Source of the DNA: Piliocolobus tephrosceles
Taxonomy: Eukaryota > Chordata > Mammalia > Primates > Cercopithecidae
DNA length: 64,000 nucleotides
NCBI RefSeq assembly: GCF_002776525.5
Contig: NC_045441.1
Location: 104,582,744 to 104,646,743 of the forward strand
Direction: 5' to 3'
The notes under the pieces: generated by a model
Database searches by the model: none
What the model was told of the DNA's origin: nothing
The model's input: the letters and a program-made list of their open reading frames with translations, nothing else
Shown: positions 12,691-23,700 of the stretch, one piece after another
How positions within the stretch are numbered: the first letter of the stretch is position 1
Layout: every line of letters starts with the position of its first letter
Position numbers and translations under genes: made by a program

Positions 12691-13509
12691 TGAGACTCGG
12701 TATTGCCTAAAATTGTGACTGTTTATTGAAAAGTATTTTTTTAAAGCATGGTATAGTTGGGTCATTATGTGTGATTTGTGTGATTCAATTCGAATTCTCA
12801 ATTTAACTGTGAAATTTTTAATCTAAAAGATGGCAAGTTTTGTGCTTAATTTGAAAACAAATATTAAAAATTTTAGACAAAAAAGTTCTAATAAGAGTTG
12901 AGACTTCCGAGTAACAACCAAAAGATACACTATATGTCTTTTCCTAAATACTAAAAGAGAAAAGAGAACCAAAAGAGAACTGTAATAGGTAAGATTCAGA
13001 GAACTGAGAAAGAAAAAGAAATATGTGAAAATTGGTTTTATCTCACAGCTCTGAAACTTTAATGGGAAGGTTTCTAAGTATTTATTTGTCTCTTTAAACC
13101 ATTTGATCCAGATAGGATAAGAATAACAGAATGGTTTACTGAAAATCTGAAAGATACAGCATGCTGACTGTGATAAGCAAACTTCTCCAGAGAATCTGTA
13201 TTTTCTTCATGTTGCCAATACAAAATAATTAAAACAAATAACAGACTTGATATCCAGCCATACTTCCATTTAATATCGATTATTCTGATTCTATAGCCCT
13301 TCTGAATTTTTCAAAGAATGCTGCATTCATCATCCCTCACAGAAACATCCAAAGAACAGGGAGCTTAGAAACTCAGAGTTCTACTGGTGAGAAAATTGAG
13401 GCTGACAGAGTAAAAAGTATACAAGATCATATATCTTAAAGCTTGCCAAGCACAAATATGCACCATTCTAACATAAAGACATTGAAACCCTATCTCCACA
13501 TGCAGGTAC

Positions 13510-13661
13510 CTGATTGGTCGGTTCTCTTTACTGTCAAAGAGTGAGAAGATGACCTCCAGCTCCTCTCCCAGGTTGGAACACATGAGGCTCTTCATCTGGA
13601 CAAAGAGGTGGTGACTGCTGGCCTGTACCGGGGTGTCCTTCTTCCGATGTCGATGTTCCAT
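13510..13661 (-). CDS. DOCK4: DOCK4 exon 8
   Basis: 152 bp, reading from ATG at 13661 as MEHRHRKKD..., through HHLFVQMKSLMCSN and LEVIFSLFDSKENRP, and ending with two bases of the next codon. It covers about residues 184 to 233, leading into the C2/DHR1 region that in DOCK proteins binds phosphoinositides. The acceptor is 'cattcag' and the donor 'gtacctgc'. The exon starts in phase 0, matching the end of exon 7. The acceptor is unusual: a run of six G (minus strand) lies ten bases before the exon, and the pyrimidine tract is short. A perfect hairpin sits about 110 bp upstream. Identity is firm. Confidence 0.95.
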
Positions 13662-13771
13662 CTGAATGACACCCCCCAACAAAAACATGATCAGCATGGA
13701 CTGAAGGAAATAATAGGACCCAACAAACTAGTTAGCTATGGGGTGACTGTCATGTCCTACGCCATACTTTT

Positions 13772-13812
13772 TATTTTGCTGTGGATTTGGTATCTAAATC
13801 CACAGCAAAATA
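13772..13812. other. Perfect 17-bp inverted repeat with 7-nt loop
   Basis: The arm at 13772-13788 is the exact reverse complement of 13796-13812, around the loop 'ggtatct'. No mismatch or bulge occurs. It lies 111-151 bp upstream of the exon 8 acceptor in the transcript sense. Confidence 0.95.
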
Positions 13813-14612
13813 TACATTCTATGTCTTTTGGACTATAGACAGAGAAATAGTCCGGAAGACATCCAATTTAACTTTGGATGTTAAATTTCAAATTTTCTTC
13901 CAACTTCTAAAATAAGAAACCGTGAAGTTTATAGATTATCAAGGAACCTTGCTTGAAGAATTTTTAAAATCATTAATGTGAAAATAACAACTCACTGAGT
14001 AGATTCAGGAAGCAGGAAGTTCAAAGGATTCTTTTGCTCCCTTATCAACTCCCAAGATGAGAACAAATTATTAGTCATCTTTTTAAAAAAACAGACTAAA
14101 TTATATCTAAGTTATAACTTCTCATTACTCATAATTAAAAGTTCTTTTAGGTGATAGTAAATTGTGAACTTGTGGTAGTTGTCTGAGACAGGCTGTGGCA
14201 AATCATAGTTTCTAACTTGCTGTGGAGTTATAGGGAGAGACCTAGGAAAGCCAGAAAGGTGTCTAAAGCTAAGAATAGCATCTGTGTCCACCTTGAGTCC
14301 CTTCCTCAATACAGCCAGTGCAGGTTCAACTTGGGCAACAAGACAAGAGACGCGAGTTCCCACATGTTGAGGGAGAAAAAGTATCATCCACAAGTTGAGG
14401 AAGGAGGATAATATGGGGATGATCATTCATCCAACATACATTCAAGTATCTGCTAGGTACCAAACCCTGGAAACACAATGAGAAGCAAAAACAGAAATAG
14501 TTCACACCTTCACAGAGCATCTATCTACCAAGGGAAGCAGACATGAACAAAATTGTCAAACATACACGTGTAAAACTGCAACTGTGACGAATGAAGCAAA
14601 GACCCAGATTAT

Positions 14613-14904
14613 TATTATTATTGAGGCAGTACCTTTCTCTGCTGCCTAGGCTGGACTGCACTGGCATCATCTCAGCTCACTGTAGCCTCTACCTCCCAGG
14701 CTCAAGAGATCCTCCCACCTCGGCCTCCAGAGTAGCTGGGACTATAGGCATGTGTTACCACACCCAGCTAATTTTCGTATTTTTTGTAGAGACAAGGTTT
14801 CACCATGTTGCCCAGGCTGGTCTTGAACTCCTGGACTCAAGCGATCCTCCTGCCTCAGCCTGCCCAAGTGCTGGGATTACAGGTGTGAGCTACTGCGCCC
14901 GGCC
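14613..14904 (-). mobile_element. Old Alu, AluJ-like (antisense)
   Basis: A full dimer with an ATT-type degenerated tail. The duplication 'aaagaYccagattat' lies at 14598-14612 and 14906-14920. Confidence 0.93.
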
Positions 14905-15924
14905 TAAAGATCCAGATTATGGCGAGAGTATAAAAGTGGGGATTTGACATGAGACTGGGCAGGCGTCCTGGGAAAATGGCACTTTAGCTGAGAGTTAAGG
15001 AGGGTGCAGGATTTACCTATCTAGGTTAGAACTCCTCAAACTGCTTGCCGTGAGGGACCAGGTTGTTTCTCCCTGTAACTCGCTGCAGACTGATTCTTTC
15101 ATGAAATACAATAAAACTGCCATGGCAATGTCAAATGCCATAAAGGTTTCTAATCATTTACTTGTCATTTGTATAGTTGGACCAACAGTTCATGGTCCAG
15201 CCATTTCCTGGACCACACTTTGCGTAATACTGACTCAGGATAAGAGTACAGGAAAAACATGTGGCTAGGCTTGTGTATTAATAGAACAGGTGCTAAGAAC
15301 GTGGAAGATTATCACTTTCATAGCACAGACTAATTTAAAAAAACTACCTCTTTTGGATCACTTTGACAATTAAAAAAATAGTTCAGGGATTTCAATTTCA
15401 TTGTAACAGAGCCACAGCCTTTGTTGAAGCATAAATGACCCCATGTCTACATTAGCCATCTTTTTACGCCTTTGAGTTCAAAAACTACTGAATGACCAAA
15501 TTTTGAAGCCAAAATGTCATGTAAATTTACAAGTGTTAACGCAACATAAAATCACTAGAATTTTTTCATGCTTAAAAGTTAAAACTTTTATTTTGAACTA
15601 CTTGAGAAGCAAAGGGTAGAAAAAATTCAGCTAAATTCATCTATAATCACTGTATACTCAACAGGTACACTGGGAATCTCTTTTGTAAAAGTAGAGAGTA
15701 AGTAAGTCATTTTTAAAAGTAGACCTAAGCATTAAGGCATGTGTGGGCTATAATTACTAAACACAGGTTCCTGAAGAAAAATATTCTAACTGTAGGAAAG
15801 AAGAACGATTTTGGCTTGTTTTCTATAAAGGTTGCTCTACTTTGTGCTTTAACAAAATTTTTTTTAACTGTGGCAAAAGTGGCATCATATGTTCATAAAA
15901 ATACATCTCTAACTCACAAGGCAT

Positions 15925-15942
15925 CCCCCCCCCCCCCCCCCC
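15925..15942 (+). repeat. (C)18 homopolymer
   Basis: Eighteen consecutive C, then 'accccgcc'. Length may be unreliable in any assembly. Confidence 0.95.
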
Positions 15943-16228
15943 ACCCCGCCAGAATTGCTACCGTATTTACTGATTTACTTAAAAGAAAAACATATGTTTA
16001 CTTAAAAGGGTAACAGAGCACAAGCTACTATGAAGAACTGAATGACTACCAAAGGCCAGAGCTACAGAAACAGATGTAAAAACCTTACGAAAAGAATAGA
16101 CCTTAAGGAGATATCCACTCTTAACCTCAAACAGTGCAAAGTTCCCTGCATCAATCATGACATTCACTAAGAATTAAGGAGAAAAAATTAGCTCCTTTAC
16201 TCGTGCAATGAATCCAATATATCTAGAT

Positions 16229-16419
16229 CAGTGGTCCTCAACCTTGGCTGCACTTTAGAGTCCCCAAGAGAGCTTTTAAAAAATACTTATGCCCAGGTCT
16301 TATCTCAGAACAATTATATTAGAATTTCTAGGGGCGGGGGGGGGGGGGGGGTCCAGAGACGGGTAGTTTTAAAAGCTCCCCAGGTGATTCTAATGGGCAA
16401 TGAGGGTTGAGAATCACTG
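16229..16419 (+). mobile_element. MER5A (hAT-Charlie MITE)
   Basis: Terminal inverted repeats 'cagtggtcctcaaccttgg' and 'gggttgagaatcactg', plus the internal 'aaaagctccccaggtgattctaatg'. The 8-bp duplication is 'atctagat' / 'atccggat' with six matches. A run of 16 G (16336-16351) has expanded in the middle. Confidence 0.92.
16336..16351 (+). repeat. (G)16 homopolymer inside MER5A
   Basis: Sixteen G, preceded by 'ggggc'. It is a potential intramolecular quadruplex on the plus strand and a complementary partner of the C tract at 15925. Confidence 0.95.
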
Positions 16420-16945
16420 ATCCGGATCATGTGCAGACAGATGTAAACCACAGCAAACTAAACAATGTATTGTTGCGTCTTTTGAGTAATGATGGTCTTG
16501 GAACTTTTGTTCTTTGAATGCATGCTAGTAATAAGCCTGCCTGACTCTGCCCTTTGCACATTTAACATGGGCCCTCACATCCGGCACACTCTAGCACTGA
16601 AAATACGCCTCTTCCCATCCCCACTATTCTTTCAGGTCTAGGACCCATTTGGACTTAGTAGGTTATGATAACTTTCTTTTCTCTTGGTAATTCAGTACTT
16701 TGACAAACTGCTAAAAAATCTCTGTGAAAGTATTATTACAATAAAATTAAAAAGTCAGGTTCACATTTCAAGAGCTTGAGTTAATTTGTGACTACAAATG
16801 CACCTACCAGTTACTCTAACTGTGCTTAACAGTTGAACTATCTCTTTGATTAGGGGAAGAAACAGATTCATCCTAAAGATTTATGTAACTGACTCAAATT
16901 TTTAATCTTCAAATATGCATTAATTATTGAATGAACTGTCTACAT

Positions 16946-17164
16946 CAGGGTTTATCAAACTCAGGGCTATTGACAACTAGGCTGAATATTTCCTTGTTAT
17001 AGGGGCTGTCCTGGGCTTTGTAGGACATCTAGCAGCTTTTCCTAGCCTCTACCTACCAGATGCCTATAGTATCTCTCCTTCCCATCTCCTGTTGTGACAA
17101 TCAAAAATGTCTCCAGACAATGCCAAATATCTCCCTGGGTTGAAATTGCATGTGAGAACCACTG
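16946..17164 (-). mobile_element. MER20 (hAT-Charlie MITE, antisense)
   Basis: Clear MER20 blocks in antisense: 'aggggctgtcctgggctttgtagga', 'aatgtctccagacaatgcc' and the terminal 'gtgagaaccactg'. MER20 copies are sometimes co-opted as enhancers in placental mammals; nothing here shows that. Confidence 0.9.
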
Positions 17165-17780
17165 TGTTCCATCTGAGATCTGCTAGTCTAACCTTCTAAG
17201 GATTGCAGAGTAAGCAGATGCATGATCTTACAAAACCAAGAAAGGTTTCCAAAAAGATAGAAACCTGCAGGCACAAATAGGAGAGAAGCTGGCTAATAAG
17301 GTTCCCTTTATTTATAGAAGGATTGACATCTTGCCTTTGGCACTAAACCAAAATATCTAAGTGGACATATGCTAACACTGTGAGGTTTAGCACTTTTCCT
17401 GCTTACATGAACACAATTAGGTGAGAAAGATCTGCTAACAGGGCTATCAAGAACCTAAAGTGAGACTTTTTTTTCTAATGATGCAATACGAATTTGGTAA
17501 GATGCAAAGACTTGTGTTTCAAACATAACAGTGACTAGGAAGAGGTAAAAGAAGAAAAGCAGCAACAGTTAATCAAATGTCCTCTGTGTTGGGCCATTTA
17601 ATCGACCCAAAGTGACAATGAATTGCCAAACAACAATGGATTGGTGATGGTGCCTCCCAACTCTCCCTGGTGAAATCAATAGTCACTTTCATGTTGAACA
17701 GAGAAAAACACCAGGGCTACAGGGAATCTTATTATTGCTAGGCCAGGATAGAAACAGAAACTTGAAAAAGAAACTCCCTT

Positions 17781-17924
17781 ATGAATACTAGGCTTAATAC
17801 CTGGGTGAGAGGTTGATCTGTGCAGCAAACCACCATGGCACACATTTACCTATGTAACAAACCTGCACAACCCACACATGTACCCTAGAACCTGAAATAA
17901 AAGTTGAAGAGAAAAAAAAGGAAG
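17781..17924 (+). mobile_element. 5'-truncated L1 3' end (sense)
   Basis: The last ~120 bp of a primate L1: 'ctatgtaacaaacctgcac', 'catgtaccctagaacctg', 'aataaaag', then an A-rich tail. The duplication 'aaaaagaaactSYctt' lies at 17765-17780 and 17925-17940. Confidence 0.9.
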
Positions 17925-18834
17925 AAAAAGAAACTGTCTTAAAGAAAAGCACACGCTCTTCTGAAGCTGATAATTATTTGAGTTGTTCTTGGGCTACTGT
18001 CTTTGTTTTGGAAATAGTCAAGTGCAACCAGCACTGAGGAGAAAATAAGTTTTCATGTCAAATCACGTTTTATTTTCTTCATCTGTAAAATGAAGGCTTT
18101 GAACTAGGATCTCAGCTATAACATACTAAAATATCCCCTGCTGTCTTTCCCACCAAAGGCCAACATTGCTAATCAATGAGACCCTAGATGAGACCCTGGA
18201 ATCTTATCAACACTGCACTCTAGGCAGCCACCACCAATCAACTGGAATGCCGAAAGAGGTGAAATCAATTTGCCATCCCACATATAATGTTACATGAAAA
18301 GAAGAGAGACAAAATTACATATGCACAAAATCAAACTCAGGAAAATAAAATATATTTGCGTCAGACATCAGTTACTCATCCAATACCTGACATACTCAAC
18401 TAAATACAGGGGTGTGCCTAAGCTCTGCCAATGAAATGTAAGTCCAAGTGTTGTACGGAACTTCCAGAAAGGTTCATTAAAGTATTTGAATCAACTGAGA
18501 GAAACCTGTCTCCTTCCTACTGCCTGGAATGCAAATATGATAGCTAGAACTCTTGCAGCTATACTGCACTTAGAGGTGTTCTTGGTGACGGAAGCCATGT
18601 TCAGTGTAGAAAGATAAGGCTGTAGATTCCTTTTCACACCATAAAACCACAATCAAACCCAGAAATTCCTGTTTCTAAAGTTGTATACTCTAAGAAATAA
18701 ATTTCCATCATGTTTTAGCTTCTACTTTTTATTTTTTCATGACACAGCCAAATCTAACCCTAATATGAGGCATCAATTATTTTTACCCTGTTGGCCCTCC
18801 AATGCAGATGAAATAAAGAAAAGAAAGGAATGAA

Positions 18835-19075
18835 AACTGACTAAATGCTTACGTGTTGTGCAAATATTATCTGTCGAGGAAAGGCATTTTACATATATTT
18901 TCTTATCTAATCTTTATAATAAACATGAAAATAATTATTTCCCCATTTAGTAGATGAATAAACGGAGGCTTTGAGAGATTAAATAATAAATCCAAGACCC
19001 AAATAACTGGTAAAAGAAAGAGATAGATTGCAAACGTACTTGTTTGGAGCCAATAATCCACAGTCTTTTCATGAT
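18835..19075 (-). mobile_element. MIR (antisense)
   Basis: It shows 'ttatctaatctttataataa', 'ccccatttagtagatgaataaacggaggc' and a following antisense MIR-like tail. It is diverged. Confidence 0.7.
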
Positions 19076-20212
19076 ACCCTAATGATCTCCAAAGCATTGA
19101 CTGGGTGCCTACTAAGTGCAAAAGCACTGTACAAGACTATCTTGAACATATAGAGGTATATACAGTGCATTCCCTAAAGGAACTTAAAAATTAAGTGAGA
19201 TATGTTCTTAAAAGTGAGAGCATATGATGTTCAATAAGTTAAATAAATGGACAAAAATAAAGATGCCACATCAGAGGATATGACTGACAAACTGTACAGA
19301 TTATATTTGTTATGTAAGCTAAGAGGCAGTGATGACTTTAATGTGGAATGCTCTTATTTTTCCTTCTTCGCCTGCCACTAACTGACCTCTAACTATGTTC
19401 TCACTACATGCCAGATACTCTGTTTAGCACTGATGTCATGAAGGCAAGCAGCACACAACACGACTCTGAAGAAATTCAATATACCATAAAGAATATCCTC
19501 TAAAAAATGGAATTGATTCCAAATGACACAATGAAGTGCAGATAATCTGAATATCAACTTGATGATCACGGAAAAATCTGAAAGCAATATTAAGAACTGC
19601 CTTCTTAAATCAGACACATCCCCAGTGGACTTACTGAAATTTTCCTGCACGTTTTTCAGATATGGATAATCTTCAGGTTAAGAATATCTCATTATTATCA
19701 GAAAAATAAGCTTGGAAAGATATGCCAAAAGAGGCAGGATCATCCAAAAAGGAGTCTACTATTTCCGATAGGCAGTCCTTCTTGGAACTTTATGGTAAGA
19801 AGCAGCAGTAATGAGATCAAAGTACAATTATGCTTAGGGTGATGGTCTTTGAAAGCCCATCCCAACCACCTCTTCTTTGATTTTGGATTTTCAGAACTTA
19901 GCTAATATCAAGATATTAGGTACATTTCATATAATTATTTAAGAATACAAGGCTAAACAGACGCAGATTGGACCAGATTTGGGGAACCTGGATGCCAAGC
20001 AAAAAAACAAGACTTTAACTTACCATGTAACTAGAAAAAAAACTCAAGTCATAAGTGAGACCATGATGGGCAATATGATCAAATATTTTAGGATGAGTCA
20101 CAGGCTTCAGTACTTAGGAATGGATTGGAGTCTGGGAAGGGTGGGTGTAAAGTCCAGCAGTTGAAGACTAAGGAGGAGACTGTTTCAGTAGGTGGTGTAT
20201 ATAGTGCTATTA

Positions 20213-20252
20213 TGTACATACATACACACACACACATACACACACACACACA
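20213..20252 (+). repeat. (CA)n microsatellite
   Basis: About 40 bp of CA with TA interruptions, followed by a short 'atatatagagag' tract. Confidence 0.96.
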
Positions 20253-20668
20253 ATATATAGAGAGAGCTAATGGGGGCAGGAGGAGGGTTAACATGCTGCT
20301 GAGCTACGACTAGACACCATTAGTCACAATGGTCCTCAAACACAACAGATAACTATGCGTGACTTGTAAACATTTCACTAGACTAGGCAAAAAGTAGAAA
20401 GATTTACAAAAGAACTGAAAACGTCTTTGTATCGACTTCCTGGTGCCTGGGCATTGAGGGCCCACTGGAGAGTACCACGTTATTCTTAGACAGGTAAAGT
20501 GTCTCAGTACTGTACTGAGGACATGGTCACCTCAGCTCTCAAGTCTTTTTACTCTCTCTAAATTAATCCTGGAACATCCTGTTCTTACAAAATCAAGCAA
20601 GTATGAGGAGTGTCATGGAAACCAGAAAATTAGCAGGGAGGCTGGGAGCCAAGATTTCCTGTACATAC

Positions 20669-20753
20669 CAATCGGTAGAGCTCAGTAATGCTGATGTCTT
20701 CTGGATCCACCATTGCATACTCTTTCCTAGGCACCAAGTCCAGTCCCAGTTGT
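20669..20753 (-). CDS. DOCK4: DOCK4 exon 7
   Basis: 85 bp. The first base completes the split Glu codon from exon 6. The exon then reads QLGLDLVPRKEYAMVDPED and ITELYRL, and ends in phase 0. It covers about residues 155 to 183, part of the segment between the SH3 domain and C2/DHR1 that in DOCK proteins helps form the ELMO interface. The acceptor is 'tttctag' and the donor 'gtatgt'. Skipping this exon alone would shift the frame; skipping it together with exon 6 would not. Confidence 0.96.
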
Positions 20754-23700
20754 CTAGAAAACAAATTGCAAAAGTTTGGGGGAAAAGTTATCTCCATGAA
20801 AATACGTTAAAAAACAATTGTTTTTTACTACATCACTTGGAAATTAGGTATATCACCCACCATGCTTCTCTCACCCATAGTTTTTACCTTGTGTGACTTG
20901 TTACCACAGTTGGGGTAGACAACATAACTTGGCTGGACACTGGGCAAAACTTGAAACACAGAAGGTGAGAAAGACAAGCAAATCCAGGAGGGATGGGTTG
21001 GCACTCTCAGTGGAGTGCTCCTGCCACTGGGGGCCTCAGCACCATATGGTGTGAGGCCTCAGCACCCTTCAAATTATCACAAGAGAAGGCCTTCCACACT
21101 GGAGTGAATGGAAACTAGAGCTAGACGTCATGTGGTTCTAGAAATTGGAGTTGAGGGGAGGGAAATTTGGCCTTTAGAATTTTACCTAGCACCAGTATAC
21201 CTAGCTGTGCCCAGAGGCAACACATTTCTTATATGAATCTCTGGCAACTTGTGCATGGTCCTTATTTATAGCAAATTCTGAGGTCAGTCATTAGGAAAAA
21301 CTCAGTAAAGGCAGGAAATGGAAATGGGGAATGAGTTGTGGGCCTGGGCTGGCAGAAGAGTTTAACCCTTTATGTCAGATTTCATTGTGGCTGACATGTG
21401 GCTTGCTGTGCTGAGAAGTATTCTAAGGTTATATCCAGCCTTAGAGGTACCGAGTGTGGCAATTGACTTGTGATGTCTTCCCATCAACAGAGGAACATGA
21501 GTCTAATTCTATTCTGGTTAGCTTCCCTTTAGTGACCTTCCTAGCATAATCCCCTCCAGGGCACCCACATTACAATGCTGACACCAATGCCACACAGTTC
21601 TGTTCATCTCCTTAACCCTCCATAATCATCTCAAAGGCTACACAATGCCTGTGTAATGCCCTATTGATCAAGGCCAAGATACCCTCTTCTCTAGCAGAGC
21701 CCCTCAACCACCACATCCAAGACCGCATGCTCAGTTCTCTGAGGATCACTTGTTCTGAATCCCTTTCACATCACCACTCTTTCTAACACGGAAGCCTTCT
21801 GGCATCACACTTCCAATTATAGAACCACAGCTTGCTTACTTTCGTATTTAAAAAAACCTGAAATTCTTCCATGCCCTCCCCAAAAATCTCATTAAGGTTT
21901 CATAAGTAAAATTTATTAATTCAGCACCTACTTCAAGCCAGGCACTGCCCCAGCTACCCTGAGGGCTATTTGTTCTTAAGAAGATTAGAAAGTTGTCACC
22001 TCCTTGACAGTAGGAGCTGTCTTTCAGATACTAAAACAGTTTCTCAATTTTCCTAAATGATGTTTCTCTTTGGGAAACCTAGAGAAAAATTCACACACCC
22101 ATTATTTAATGTTAGTTGAATTTTTAACTCACAACAAGCACTGTGATTTGTTTTCAAAATGTCCATGTTCCCCCTTGCTGTATCTCACCAGGGATTCTGA
22201 TAGGGTCTATTCTCCATTCTCCATTCCCTTCTGAAAGAGAACCACTGTACTACAGTGTAAGTTATCATCTGACACTGGGTCAATATTGCTGATGAAGATC
22301 ATTTAGCAAAGGAGAGAGGGCATATAACCATGTGTGATACCTGTCTTACTCATAGCTCCTTCTATCAGAAGCTGCTCCACCCACATTCTCTGCTGAGAGT
22401 GGTGGTGGTAGACAAGGTAGTCATTTGACCATCTCCCCTTCCTAAGCCGCACCTGATTGGACCATGGATAAGCACCTGACCTAAGGACAAATAACCCAAA
22501 GACTGGCCAGCAGCTTACGAGAGGCTGGTATAAAATGCTCAGCCCAAACAGGAGTATTAGACACTGGCTATCAATAAGATTCCCTCTTTGAGAATTTGAA
22601 CTTGGAAATTCAGACATCAGTCACATGCAGGAGGAAGATAAGATACGTGAACATAGGTGACCTACATGGCTTCAGAATGAGTGCAGAAATTCTGCAGCCT
22701 CAGAAACCTGTAATCTACAAGTATTTTTCTCCCATAGTCTTGATTGTTCGGCTTCTGTTGGCTTCCTGGCGTCCTGGTTATGAAGAATCTTATTTGTTTC
22801 TATTTGATTTTGTTAATTCCTAGGTATATCCTCCCATGGTTTGAGGTTTCCTAGCCTACAGAGTAAAATCAAAGAAGTGTTTTACAAAGAATAAGGAGAA
22901 ATGAGGCAAGCAGGGGAGAGAGAAGATGAGAGGAGATCACACAGGGAGAGCATCATGTTTTATATCAACTCAGTCACTACTCTGTGACATCAAGAAGAAA
23001 GGATTAACTGATTGCCTCCTCCCACATAATCTTAGCAGAAAAGTCAAAGAACATGGTGTTGTAGAATTCTATGGGCAACAGAAACATGTACCATTATTTT
23101 AGTGCTGTCTGAGGTTCCTAGGCAAGACCAATTCTTTTGCTGGCCCTGTTCGGAAATGAGATTAATGATCTCTTCTTCCTAAGTTTCCCACATCAAGAGG
23201 GCTTCTCTTCACTACTCTTCAATAGTCTGATATACAACGTGAGATGGAACACATTATTAATTGATGTTCATCCAGAGATTTATGTGCTGCTGGCTTATTT
23301 TGCAGGACAATTTCATCTAGTTTAATAGGCAAGAGATTATCTTAATTTGCTTTCCATGAGCACTATTCAATAAGAAAACAAATGTATACTTAAAGGAATA
23401 AGGTAAATTCATAATCTCTGTACTGTAAGTTATTTTAAAATAAACAGTCAAAGAATTTCAAAGAAAACAGAATCATAGCTCAGAAAATTCATGAAGTTGA
23501 AGATGATCTAAATAAATTATACTGCTCATTTTCATGCATCAATGTTTTACCGACTTATCATAAATTAGCCACAGAACTGCCCAAAGTACAAGCCAGAACT
23601 TACGTAAGTCAAAAACTGAATCATGATTCAGTCATAATTAATGTTTTTCCTCCCTTCCCCTTTTCATTCTGCCATCATTTTCTTTCATAAAACTGAAGAA

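Larger units (their letters stand above)
1..13509 (-). other. DOCK4: DOCK4 intron 8 (partial)
   Basis: No coding sequence was found downstream of the exon 8 donor; I looked for the expected continuation (a peptide like SERFFLRLN) on the minus strand. The interval is filled by the repeats and the RPL7A pseudogene listed separately. Stretches with no recognised element include about 400-860, 960-2690, 4090-4950, 5170-6330, 6600-7260, 9750-10890 and 11700-12270. Confidence 0.85.
13662..20668 (-). other. DOCK4: DOCK4 intron 7
   Basis: A 7.0-kb intron between exons 7 and 8, starting GTATGT and ending CAG. It holds a hairpin, one Alu, MER5A, MER20, an L1 3' end, a MIR, a (CA)n tract and two mononucleotide tracts. 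About 14910-15920, 17170-17760, 17940-18830 and 19080-20200 hold nothing I can name with confidence. Confidence 0.9.

Noticed and set aside
1..13509. DOCK4 exon 9
   Set aside because: Looked for the expected next peptide on the minus strand and saw nothing; it most likely lies beyond the window.
14591..14947. Long open frames rich in 'SRDPPTSASRVAGT' and 'LPSSWDYR' style peptides here and at many other Alus
   Set aside because: These are translations of Alu sequence, not genes.
15027..15233. Possible hAT-type MITE ('ctcctcaaactgc' to 'ggaccacactttgcgtaatactg')
   Set aside because: Only one end is convincing and I could not match the middle to a named family.
22303..22617. 104-codon minus-strand open frame
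   Set aside because: No recognisable motif and no splice context fitting DOCK4. The sequence looks like a decayed interspersed repeat.
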